Part shown: piece by piece, positions 46,360 through 56,998 of the stretch
Layout: each line of letters begins with the position of its first letter
Position numbering within the stretch: the stretch's first letter is position 1
From: Protopterus annectens
Lineage: Eukaryota > Chordata > Ceratodontiformes > Protopteridae
Reading direction: 5' to 3'
DNA: 64,000 bases
Assembly: GCF_019279795.1 (NCBI RefSeq)
Contig: NC_056737.1
Coordinates: forward strand, 1,196,969,241-1,197,033,240
Notes under the pieces: generated by a model
The model's database searches: none
Told to the model about the DNA's origin: nothing
Seen by the model: the letters and a program-made list of their open reading frames with translations, nothing else
Made by a program: the position numbers and the translations under genes

Positions 46360-47520
46360 ATAGGATCATAGGAAGTTACTAGGCTATTGGCTCTGAGGCC
46401 CTTATAAGCCTAGCCAAGAATTTAGCCCATGCATAGACAAATCAGCACCCAATGCCCCTGTCCAGTAGGGACACAGGTGGAATCCCAGGGATGTATTTTC
46501 TATTTCCCATCCAGTTATCTAGATTGTGCTTAAAAGGGGTAAAGAGGTACTCTGACGTGGAGAGGGAGTCTGTTTCATAGATGGGAGAATCTCTGGGACA
46601 CAAATCTGTCCTGGCAGCAAGTCCTATTGATGTCACAGACCAGGTTGAGGCTGAGTGTGCAGGTTACTTGAGTGGAGCTTGACTTGTGGATATGCAGCAG
46701 TCCTATCAAGGCAGGGTCTCTGAGGAGACTGTATGAAACTGAGTAGAGGGACAGGGCTTTTAGCCTATCTGTCTATGGTAGATATTTGAGACCCTGGATT
46801 CTCCTGGTGAGGAACCTCTGTGGTCTCTCCAGCTGCTGCATGTGCTTTGCGAGGTACATGCCAAATGGGGCATTGTACTCAATAATGGGCCTTATAAGGG
46901 AAGAATACAGGGATGTTATGGCCTCCTTGTCCCTGGATGAGATACCCTTACTTATGAGGTGGGCCATGTAGAAAGCTTTCCATACAATGGAAGCAACATG
47001 GTGGTCAAAAGTCAGGCTGCTATCAATCTGGGTGCCTAAATCCCTCATGACTGATTGCTTCCTTAGAACACTGTTATTAATGTGATAATTGTGGGGAGAT
47101 CTCTCTCCCCAAAGGAGATGATGATGATGCATTTTTTTGTATTTAGCTTGAGGCCATCTTTCTGGCACCAGTCATTTGTTTGGGTGAGACCCTCTTGGAA
47201 GATATCCATGTCATTAGGGGGAATTGATGACAGAGCCCAGCTTGCAAACCTCTGCAAACTTGGTCAGCCATAGCCCACTGGTTTTGTACTATACCTTAGA
47301 AAAGTATATCCCAAATAACAGAGGCCCCAAGACCAAACCCTGGGGTACACCACTCAAAACAGGTCTACTGCCTTGAGGTGGCTTCTCCTATTTTGACTAA
47401 GTGGGTTCTATCATTGAGCCAGTCGGCTACCCATCTGGTAACATACGGATTGATGCCTAGTTGAGAGAGTTTGTCTTGGTGAGTACCTTCACAATGTGGA
47501 CCTGTTTTTCAAAGTTTTAC
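46360..47520 (-). mobile_element. CR1 LINE, 3' part, minus strand
   Basis: Blocks in order on the minus strand: LSGVPQGLVLGPLLFGIYF near 47350-47300, then NDMDIFQEGLTQTNDWCQKDGLKLN (shown in part) at about 47210, RDLGTQIDSSLTFDHHV at 47045, SLIRPIIEYNAPFGMYL at 46885, RPQRFLTRRIQGL near 46800, and NNW/DNWMGNRKYIPGIPPVSL near 46490. The YADD core is degraded. The 3' UTR (46440-46360) ends with a taggctataagg..agcctagtaact block like the SINE tail at 59333-59395. Confidence 0.85.
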
Positions 47521-47539
47521 TGACGTGATGCTGATATGT

Positions 47540-48230
47540 ATTCCGTATTTTATATATCATGGAAAAGGTAGGTCAAAAAGTAAAACAAGAAGACTGGGTA
47601 CACAGGCCACAGGATAAAAAAGAGCACACTCCTGGTGTGTGCACTGGTGCCAGGACTGGAAAAAAAGTAATGCGTAGAATCCACAGGGCATGAGAGAAGG
47701 AAAAAGTCTGCAAAGCTCAAAACCTGACAGTCTAAGAAAGAGACATACAGATATCAAAGTGGACTATTGAAGAGAAGGAAGAAATTATGTATTATTATCA
47801 GGCAAAATGTCCACAATTTCTAGACAGAAGATATTTAGCAAGAGAGAAATTAAAGAAAAAAAATATTTGCTCAAGAAAAACTGTCAAAAGCTACAGAAAA
47901 CTATCTATGTTAGTTAATACAACAGATAATAACATTTAAAACACACACATTATATTGGGACACCTGGGAAAAGAATTGACAGAATAAGTGAAAAGATATA
48001 CAGAACAAAACCCTAAAGTTTTTGAAAGGTATAAAAATGAAACATAAATATGGAAAAGAAAATCTGATATTTTACAATATATGCACAAAGGAGAAAGACA
48101 AATCAATCTATACAAAAAATGCAATTTCAATGATAATTGAAAAGAAATGCAGGCAAAGGCATATGGATATGGAAGATTTCACAACACAAAAATTAAGATC
48201 ATAAAAGGGGAATGTAGAAAAGAATGTTAG
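47540..48230 (+). mobile_element. R4-like LINE, N-terminal ORF remnant
   Basis: A + strand frame read through several stops contains WTIEEKEEIMYYYQAKCPQF and RRYLAREKLKKKNICSRKTV (47760-47880). This resembles the W..EE...M..YY.A.P....YR..M N-terminal motif common in REL-endonuclease LINE proteins of the R4/Dong type. A Lys/Glu-rich stretch follows, leading into the 62-codon repeats. The clade call relies on the C-terminal blocks at 55975-56998 and 61489-62090, which I take to be the same element family. Confidence 0.5.
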
Positions 48231-49121
48231 CGAAATGATGGATGAACTGTGAAGTGAACAGTTTAGTGTTGAAACTCCAACATAGGTAGTGTCACAACAT
48301 GACAGAACAACAGGTTCCCAGACTGAGGAGCAGAAGGTGGAGTGGGATGTATCAGAAGATTTCCCACATGGTGATGTTCTGGAACCTTCTGCAGGAGACC
48401 CACACAAAACTCTTGTTAAAGTTGTACAGCCATGGAGGGGGTAGTAAACTATGGCAACCCTGACACAGGTAATGTTGTAGTATGATGAGCTAATGGGTCC
48501 ACCTATGGAGGAGTGATATATGAAGCAGGATATACCTGAAGAAGATATGTCACAGGACAATGTTCTGGAACCTTCTATAGGAGACCTGTACAAAACTCAT
48601 GTTAAAGTTGTACAGCCATGGAGGGGTAGTAAACTATGGCAACCCTGACACAGGTAATGTTGTAGTATGATGAGCTAATGGGTCCACCTATGGAGGAGTG
48701 ACATATGAAGCAGGATGTATCTGAAGAGGATATGTCACAGGACAATGTTCTGGAACCTTCTATAGGAGACCTGTACAAAACTCCCATTAAAGTTGTACAG
48801 CCATGGAGGGGATAGGAAACTATGGCAACCCTGACACAGGTAATGTTGTAGTATGATGAGCTAATGGGTCCACCTATGAAGGAGTGACATATGAAGCAGG
48901 ATGTATCTGAAGAGGATATGTCACAGGACAGTGTTCTGGAACCTTCTTTAGGAGACCTGTACAAAACTCCTGTTAAAGTTGTACAGCCATGGAGGGGTAG
49001 TAAACTATGGCAACCCTGACACAGGTAATGTTGTAGTATGATGAGCTAATGGGTCCACCTATGGAAGAGCAACAGATGAAGCAGGATATACCTGAAGAGG
49101 ATATGTCACAGGACAATGTTC
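48231..49121 (+). repeat. 186-bp (62-codon) tandem repeat
   Basis: About 4.8 units of 185-186 bp; the tggaacc anchors are at 48380, 48566, 48751 and 48937. Read on the + strand in the frame of the upstream R4-like ORF, each unit gives acidic sequence (DELMGPPMEE, EEDMSQDNVLEPSIGD, KVVQPWRG), with stops now present. The first unit is the most diverged and joins the R4-like frame without a gap, so the repeat looks like an expansion within that ORF. The last unit is cut at 49121 by an L2-like LINE. Confidence 0.85.
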
Positions 49122-50500
49122 TGTCCAGACTCCTCTCTTATACAATATGCAGATGACTTCATAGTCAAGCCTACCTCAGATTCCATCTCTGACCTTTATC
49201 TCCTCACCCAAAACTCCTTTAACTCTATTGAACAGTGGCTCTCCAATAACCAACTCATCCTTAATCCTAAAAAGGCCAAGCTTCTTTTTTTCTTACCTAA
49301 ATCTCTTTCACATCTAAAGCCCACCTTCTCCATTACATCCCTCGACAACACTGTCATTATTGTGAAACTCACACCAAACTGCTCGGAGTCATCATAGATG
49401 ACCAACTCAAATTCGAACATCAAAAATAGGCTACTTTATAGGAATAGCGCATTTCTCACTAAAGACTCTAGACTTACTTACCCGTGCCTTCCTTCTGCCC
49501 AGCCTTCTCTATAGTTCACAGTTCACGAATGCTAACTAACGTTCAAGCCTCTCTCCTGTCCAAATTAGAATCCACCTATAGCAAAGTCACAAGATTTGCT
49601 GCTAACCATACCTCAAAGACACACTACTGCCTATCCCTCAGTCTCCTACTCTGGCTAGAATTCCCCACCAACGTCTCTACTCTCAGCTACTTATGATTCA
49701 TTCCATCTTAAACAGACCCTCTGCCTGTCATTTTATCTCTCCACGTATCTCATGCTATACCCCTTCCAGAACTCTTAGAAGTTCTGACCAGCAACTGGTG
49801 GAAATTTGCAAACCCAAAAAATACATTTGACAAAGTCTCTATAGCTATACACCTGCCCTAGCCTGGAACAAACTGCCATTACACATTAGGAGCATATGAC
49901 ATATACAAGAATTCAAAAGAGCATTAGGACATTTACTTCAGACCTGGACCTGCCACTGTAGCAAGTCTAACACAAACCGCCCTGCATAATTCCATCTCTC
50001 TCCCACATCTATCTCCCCTACAGTGTCACTTTACTAGTATCTATCATACTCTCCTTATTACACTCAATAATACTCTCATCATTATCATAACCATAAACAC
50101 TTAATAACGTTCATGAAATGTCTTATCCTACTCACAGCAGTATACTGCTTCTCTTTCTCCCAGCCTTGTCAAAACATAGCTACCTTCTACTTCTTCTCAT
50201 GCTAACATACCTGACTGTGAACTATAAAACCCTATTTTATACTTCAGGCCCATATGCTTGCAAGCTTTTCATTCTCAATGTATATTTGTATTATGCCACT
50301 GAGTGCTTTGACTTGACTGTATAGTGCTAAGGGGTGCTATACTTAAATTGTAATTATGCATTTTTTTATATTTCTCTGTCGAACTTATGAATTATAACTA
50401 AACTAATTTATTTCTCTTGTGGAACGCTTCTCCTTGGACTTTCCTGGTCAACAAATGTCAAATAAAATAATAAATAAATAAATACATGCATACATACATA
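49122..50500 (+). mobile_element. L2-like LINE copy 3, starts at the YADD core
   Basis: 5'-truncated copy whose first recognisable codons are SLIQYADDFIV at 49125-49160. Frame 49116-49397 follows (LNPKKAKLLFF block), then a frameshift into LLGVIIDDQLKFE near 49385. The C-terminal blocks run to about 49900. The 3' tail at 50415-50515 has gcttctccttggactttcct and an (AAATA)n run. Stops are frequent. Confidence 0.82.
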
Positions 50501-50715
50501 AATAAATAAAACCTTTTTGAAGACTCACAGAAAATAAAAAGCAGAGATGTTTTCTGTCTGGAAGAAATTATCTAAGCAAAGACCTGTTTAACTTAACAGA
50601 CATTGGTAAACATATTAAGATAAATGAAAGAAATGTTACAAAAAGTAAATAAGACTAAAATGTTAGAAGACAGGTAAACAGATGAACACAGTAATCAGGA
50701 CTATTAAGAGAAGTA
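50501..50715 (+). mobile_element. R4-like LINE remnant between two L2-like insertions
   Basis: Lys/Asn-rich + strand sequence. The stretch 50645-50713 (agtaaataagactaaaatgt and on to aggactattaagagaa) recurs at 55047-55120 on the other side of the next LINE, so it is the left copy of that LINE's target duplication. It also shows that 47540-50715 and 55047-55860 were once continuous. Confidence 0.55.
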
Positions 50716-53700
50716 GACATATTAAGCTAAATGAAAGAAACTCAGGCTCACTCCGCTCCTCTACCCACATTCCCACCCACCCCAACTTTCCTTAACTTTA
50801 TACCTATCAAACCACACCCCTTACTCTCCCTCAGCCTATCCACACCCATCTTCTCAATTAGCAACCACACCTCCTCAGCCCCACCCATCTCCACTTTATA
50901 GTCCAATTCTATTCCCTACCAACTGACTCCACCCCTCCCCTCTCCTACACTCTGCTCTACTATCCCACCTCTCTAACCAACATGCATCTCTACTACTCAT
51001 TATTAACCAGTACTCTTTTACTCCATTTTCTTTACCTTACCTATAGTTCCACTTCCCTCCACTCATACCAAATCAGACATGTCCATTCATCAACCGTTCC
51101 ACTGTCTAGCCACTATTGTCAATCCCAGACATACCGAAATTAGCCTACAACTTTAGCCCACAACTTTTCAACCACTCCACCTCTCTATTCATACCTTTCA
51201 AACACATACACACTTACTATACAAATTCCTCTACTTCCAAACATCAAAAACTAATTACCAAACTTAGACATCTTCTATTATACTCTTTAACACAAATTAA
51301 ATTCCAAGATGCCATCCATCCCAACCCAGGTCCCAAGAATAACTCTTCACCCTGCCTACAATCATCCCCACCTACCACCCCAACAAATTATTCTCAGTGT
51401 GCAGCACATCCCCATCCTTACCCCCTATCCAAAAACCTCTAACACTGACCTGCTCTTTACCAATTTCAATCTCCGTAGCATCATACGTAAAGCTAATGAA
51501 TTCCATGCTGCTGTAGCCATTTACTTACCAGACATAGCTGTGATAACTGAGACCTGGTTAAAGCCCCATATTAAAGACAGAGAAGTTATCACAACTGGCA
51601 ATAACATCATCAGACTAGATAGGGTAAACAAAAGCGGTGTTGGAGTCGCCATTGTGTTCAAAGACACCTTCAAAGTTGAAAAACTAAACTGTACTCCTCC
51701 TGACCTACCCAACTCTAAAATCCTAACTACTTACCTCAAAATCAACCCAAACAAAACAATAGTTATCATAACCACCTATCTCCCCTCAGGCAATAACCTT
51801 GCCACCATTGAAAGTCTACTTTCTTGGGCATCTACCAGTTTCAACCAGGAAACAATAATTCTTGGTGATTTCAACCTGGATTGGCAGTCCTGCTCATCTG
51901 ATAACCCCTCCAACTTCCTAAACCTCTTCAACGTCACCCAAATCATAGTCTGCTCAACTCACACAGACAAACATTCTAAAAAGCCGTCAACATTAGATTG
52001 GATATTGACCAACAAACCCAATCTTAGTTACCTAGCCGGTTGCCTTCCAGACTCCCTCAGTGACCATTTTCCAACCTTTTTATAGAGAAAACAGGGGCAT
52101 GCTCAAAGCAACATCACTTTCAAATACATCTGTAGCAAGAAAAACTTCTTCCCCTCTACTTTTAACCTGCTACTCCAATGATGTAACTAGACACCACTAA
52201 AAAACTTCATCTAGACCTGGTTGACCAGTATTAAAACAATACCTTCCTTAAAATACTCAACAAAATTGCTCCAACTAGAAAAGTATGCTCAAAGGCCAAG
52301 CACCTACCTTGGCTAACCAATGACACCAAACTGCTACTTAGATGCAGAGACAGAGCCTGGACAGCTTAGCATATCATCAAAGATGAAGTACACCTCCTAA
52401 CATATCAACAGCTATGGAATCTAGCTAAGAAACAAATCAAGAAAAGACAAACTAACTTACTTCCAATCCTTTCAAGAGAAACACCTGATCAACCCCCCAA
52501 AATTCTGGCAAAGCATTAACTATCTCCTCAGCCCTGGTCATACTCCAACCTCTGCTCCAGTCACCACAAACAAATCTGACCCTATTGCAACTCAATCAAC
52601 TCTCAGTTTATAAATACTATAACTTCTACCTTCTAGGTAGCCAGCCTATTCAACCACTTACTCTCACCACTCCTAATCCAGATAATCCCAACCCCCCTCA
52701 CTTTTACTTCCATTCAAACTACTTATAAAAACTCTCCTAACCAAGCTAAAACCCTGTTGTCTTGCATCTGACAAACTTCCTAATGAATTCCTAAAGATTG
52801 TTGCTCCTTCTATTGCCTACACCATATCTATCTTGATTCATCGTTCTATTGCAGAACAATTTGTCCCAGTTTTATGGAAAAGGTAAACCCTCTAAAGAAC
52901 TAGCTTCCATCCCATTGCAATCCTTTTCCCTTGCAAAAATCTTAGAAAAATGCATCCATAATCAACTCCTTAACCACATTCCTAGTCACAACATTTTAGC
53001 CAGTTCTCAACATGGCTTTAGACCTAAACATAGTATTTGCACTGCCCTAACAACTTTCACTAACACCATTCATCATTTCTTAAATGAAGGTCAGCAAGTC
53101 TCCTCTATTTTTCTTGATATGTCCAAAACATTTGACACCATTTCCCACCAACTACTGCTCAACAAACTCTCATGTTATGGCCTCAGTTCACCTGCCCTGT
53201 ACTGGTTCCATATCTATCTTTCCAATTGACAGCAGGCTACAAGATGGGAGAACAGTGTTTCCCCCTATACTCCCCATTTCAGTTGGTGTACCCCAAGGTT
53301 CCATACTAGGTCCTCTCCTCTTTAGCATACTTACAAATAACCTCAGCTCTGCAACTCAACTAGCTTCCATTGTCTAGAGTGCTAATGATGCTACACCTAT
53401 CTGCTCAGCCGACTCACCCTAATGATGCTACACCTATCTGCTCAGCCGACTCACCCTAATGATGCTACACCTATCTGCTCAGCTGACACACCCTAATGAT
53501 GCTATACCTGTCTGCTCAGCCGACTCACCCTAATGATGCTACACCTATCTGCTCAGCCGACTCACCCTAATGATGCGACACCTATCTGCTCAGCCGACTC
53601 ACCCTAATGATGCGACACCTATCTGCTCAGCCGACTCACCCTAATGATGCGACACCTATCTGCTCAGCCGACTCACCCTAATGATGCGACACCTATCTGC

Positions 53701-55046
53701 TCAGCCGACTCACCCTAATGATGCGACACCTATCTGCTCAGCCGACTCACCCTAATGATGCGACACCTATCTGCTCAGCCGACTCACCCTAATGATGCTA
53801 CACCTATCTGCTCAGCCGACTCACCCTAATGAATTTCAGATAATAATGCAAATTTCTTTTCAGGATATAGAAAAATCTCTCTCTGAACATCAACTCATAC
53901 TAAACCCAAACAAAGCTAATTAATATTCTTTAGAAACAAAAAAATCAAAATCATGATAGTCCCCTTTCACAATTCTCTCCTCAAACAGAACCAAGATAGG
54001 ACCCACAAACCAGACTAAACTTCTATGTGTCACAATAGATGAGAATCTAAAATTTGATAAACATATTTCCCTGACAATCAAAAAAGTTCACATCAAATTT
54101 GGCTCTCTCTATAGTGCCAAAAAATACCTCACTCAAAGTGCCAGTCTGGCCACTGCTCGGTCACATCTACTTTTTACCCTCCTCTACAGATCTCATATAT
54201 ATTCACTAACCTATGTAAGAATGACCTCAATAACCTAGAATCCTGTTACAACAAAATCGCCAAGTTTGCCACTAATCATCCACACAGGACTCACCACTGC
54301 ACTGTTCTCTCCCAACTCAACTGGCTAGAACTCCCTAACCTTTTATCTCTCAATCAACTTACCATGGTCCACAAAATAATCCACCTACGCAGTAATTGCC
54401 CTGCTCTTTCTAACCTAGTCCACCTAGTATTAATATCAGGTCCCTCAGATCCTCTGAAAAACTAATTCTAAAGGTTACCCACTCCCACAACTATCATGGT
54501 GACTCCCTCTTTTCTTACAAAATTGTCATATTTTGGAACACTCTTCTTCTTCAGCACATCACAAAAAAATCCTCACTATCATGAGTTCAAACAACTTCTA
54601 AAAAACTCCCTAGCTAGTTATTGATTTTGCTTCTGCCATACTCCAGGCTAAGTCCTCCTTTCTACTCCTTTCGCAACCTCACTACACTCACTCCTCCCAA
54701 CTTTATTCCTTATTCTGCAGATTCCTGCCTCCCCACTTTTCCACTTCATCTCTATGCTGATTTGATTATTTGTTTCACATTCATTCTGCTGCACTGTTGG
54801 ACATGGGTTTATATGACCCATCACTCATAACTGTACATGCAATTACAACAAAGCGGGTCTCTGTTATTTCTCTTATTTTCTTTATACATATGTGCATTCT
54901 GTTTTTGTATTTGTACTTGTTTAGTAATTACTGTTGTTACTATTATTAATAGCATTTACTGTTTTGGAGGTTTTCTTCCCAGGCCTCCACTGAAAACAGG
55001 CTCCTGGCCCAGTTTGACATGTCCCGGTTAAAAATTGTAATAAATA
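50716..55046 (+). mobile_element. Full-length L2-like LINE copy 4
   Basis: The only copy with a 5' region and endonuclease. C-rich 5' UTR 50740-51110. Frame 51116-51442 ends with the IHPNPGP motif that opens such ORFs. Frame 51309-52085 is the APE-type endonuclease, with TNFNLRSI, VITETWLKP, GVGVAIVFKD, ILGDFNLDW and LSDHFPTF. RT follows in broken frames: 52849-53229 has LAKILEKCIHNQLL, QHGFRPKHS and FLDMSKTFDTI; 53229-53377 has VGVPQGSILGPLLFSIL. The YADD region is replaced by a 37-bp minisatellite. LLCVTIDENLKFD is near 54020 and the C-terminal blocks run to about 54480. The 3' tail (aggcctccactgaaaacagg, then an A-rich run) ends at 55046. Confidence 0.9.
53395..53832 (+). repeat. 37-bp minisatellite derived from the RT catalytic core
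   Basis: Twelve units of exactly 37 bp; ctgctcag anchors are at 53401, 53438, 53475 and so on to 53808. The unit begins in the codons for the A-N-D/A-D-D core of the RT and the PICSADSP that follows. Since 37 is not a multiple of three, each unit shifts frame, so the RT is destroyed. Two variants (gatgctac and gatgcgac) are clustered in blocks, which shows local spreading of whole units. Confidence 0.95.
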
Positions 55047-55860
55047 AAAGTAAATAAGACTAAAATGTTGGTAGACATTTACAACAAATAAACACAATAG
55101 CCAGGACTATTAAGAGAAATCCATGTGGTATAATAAAAAGAAATAAGATATGCTACTGAGCAGCTAAACAGAAAAAAACATTACCACAAAAATTCAGAGT
55201 GACAAAATAAAGAAAAGGAACAAGCAGATTGTCACTATGGAAACATTAAATAGAAAAAATAATATAACAATTATGACAAGAAATGTCACTATTGGAAGAA
55301 TGCAGAAAAGCAAACATGTCATCAAAAATCCTTAGAATGATAGATGTGTCAGAAACAGTGTACATTATCAAAACAGATCAAGATTTACCATGCACTATTT
55401 CCAATAATAAACTAAAAGTATTAGCACAAATAGAAAAACATAGAATGTGTGCATATAAATATAAAGGAAAGTACAAAATAAGTAATTTGATGATGACCAA
55501 AAACGATTTTATACAGAATTGGAAAATAAACCAAATGGAGCAGAAACACTTCCAAAAATGAAGAAATAGGCATGCACTAGAGAAGTATTTATGAACTCCC
55601 TACTGAACATAACAAAGATGCTGAAAAGCTAGAAAAATTAAAAGATACAGCAAGGAGCTTTAATGAAGTAACAGCCAGAAAAATTGCGACAAAATTAAGA
55701 AAAGCTCCTAACTAGAAAACCCCATGCTCAGACACAATACTTAACTTCTGGCTAAAGGTATAAACATCTTTGCACAAAGATCTAGCCTTATGTCAGAATT
55801 ACTTATTTACACATCCTGTACAGACACTGACTTGTTTACCAACAGGAAAAATGATACTCC
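55047..55860 (+). mobile_element. R4-like LINE, start of RT domain
   Basis: Plus-strand frame 55283-55561 (92 codons) has KVLAQIEKHRMCAYKYKGKY and NDFIQNWKINQMEQKHFQK, a linker seen before the RT of R4-type elements. Downstream, through stops, come RKIATKLRKAPN.KTPCSDTI, NFWLKV.TSLHKDLA and FTHPVQTLTCLPTGK, that is the W-K-A-P-G-x-D...FW-L-K...L-H region of the RT. It breaks off at about 55860, where minus-strand sequence of the same family begins. 55381-56115 is repeated at 63266-64000. Confidence 0.6.
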
Positions 55861-55861
55861 T

Positions 55862-56998
55862 TTTTTAATTTCTCCAAATCTTTTGGTTTCTAATACCATG
55901 ACAGGAATGAACCCCATTCCTAACTCAAAGTAAGATTAAAGTTCATGAAATTAGTATTGTGTCATTCTATGATGTCATCCTAAAGTGCTCTTCAGAGCAG
56001 CCGCAATATGCCCAGTAATGACCCCTTCTACAATTCGTATGGGGTTACATGGATTGGTAACATATCTAAATATGATTGTAGATTCTTTTTTTATAAGACC
56101 CATTGCTCCTACTACTATTAGAACTGTCTGAGCATCTTTCTTCCACATTGCTCTCATTTCTGCCTGCAGATCCTGATATTTTATGACTTTGTGTATCTCT
56201 GTACACAAGACACTAGTCACTTCGATTTCAGTGATCAATGCTATTTTTGCCTTCTTTTCTTGGACCACTATATTCGGTTATCTAGCATCTATCTTTGAAC
56301 TGTTGGTAATAGGTGATCCCATGTGAGCTAAACTTCATCATTTTCTATGATGCTTTTGTGGCTCATGTTTCCAGTGTTTTTCAGCTACTTTAATACCATA
56401 ATGTTTGCACAATCCCCAGTGCAACAGGCTTGCCACATTATTATGCCTTTCAGTATATAGTCCTTCTGCCATTAGTATGTCACAACCAGCAACAAGGTGT
56501 GCAGCTGTTTCTAATTTGGTTTTACAAAACCTACATTTGTCTGTTTCTCCCACAAGTTCAATCGACTTTGTAAACAAAAGTGTATGTAGCCCACTATTTT
56601 GTGCTGCCAATATTAAATTTTCATCTCTTGGTTTAATTTTGCCTCTCCTTAGCCATTCCTGCATTTCATCCTGATCAACATAAGGTTCTTCTAGAAGTTT
56701 TCTATACTTGCAACTATATTTATGCATTTTCCACATTTCTTGCCTTCTCATCTGGTCTTTCATCTTATATTCTTTCTTTTGTTTTTTGGCACATTCAGTT
56801 GCTGCCTGATTTTTTTTCTACTTCTGGTTTGATTTGCATTCCTGCTTGATGTGGGCATGCTTCCACTAGACTAAGTAAGGAAGTCATCGTAGATTTAGTC
56901 TTCTCATGTTTCAAAACTTTCACTACATTTGGGTCTTGTGAGGTCAGCAGATATGTGTGTAGTCCCATGATTGCAGATCTATACATGTAATCAGTTTC
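55862..56998 (-). mobile_element. R4-like LINE, REL-endonuclease C terminus
   Basis: Minus-strand frames. 56986-56795 has MYRSAIMGLHTYLL and DPNVVKVLKHEKTKST. 56763-56338 has RDENLILAAQNSGLHTLLFT, the zinc-binding CRFCKTKLETAAHLVAGC, and ERHNNVASLLHWGLCKHYGI. 56268-55975 has IKYQDLQAEMRAMWKK and VLIVVGAMGLIKKE. A C-x2-C...H...C knuckle followed by RHN.V...(I/L)H..LC...G and a KY.DLE-type block is the restriction-like-endonuclease end of R4/Dong-clade LINEs. One frame break separates the last two pieces. The 3' UTR is about 55974-55862. Confidence 0.72.
56826..56998. repeat. 173-bp target-site duplication, left copy
   Basis: From ggtttgatttgcattcctgc to the block tgtaatcagtttc. The same 173 bases occur at 61489-61661 with three differences that I can see. 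They flank the L1-type LINE exactly. Confidence 0.9.

Noticed and set aside
42906-47540. Next lipoxygenase exon (Gly-rich segment)
   Set aside because: Scanned for a G-G-G-G-H-type coding stretch after an acceptor; none was convincing by eye. A spliced alignment would decide.
48108-48964. Long minus-strand frames (161 and 120 codons) as a repetitive protein gene
   Set aside because: They are produced by the 186-bp repeat, whose length is a multiple of three. The + strand reading continues an R4-like ORF better.
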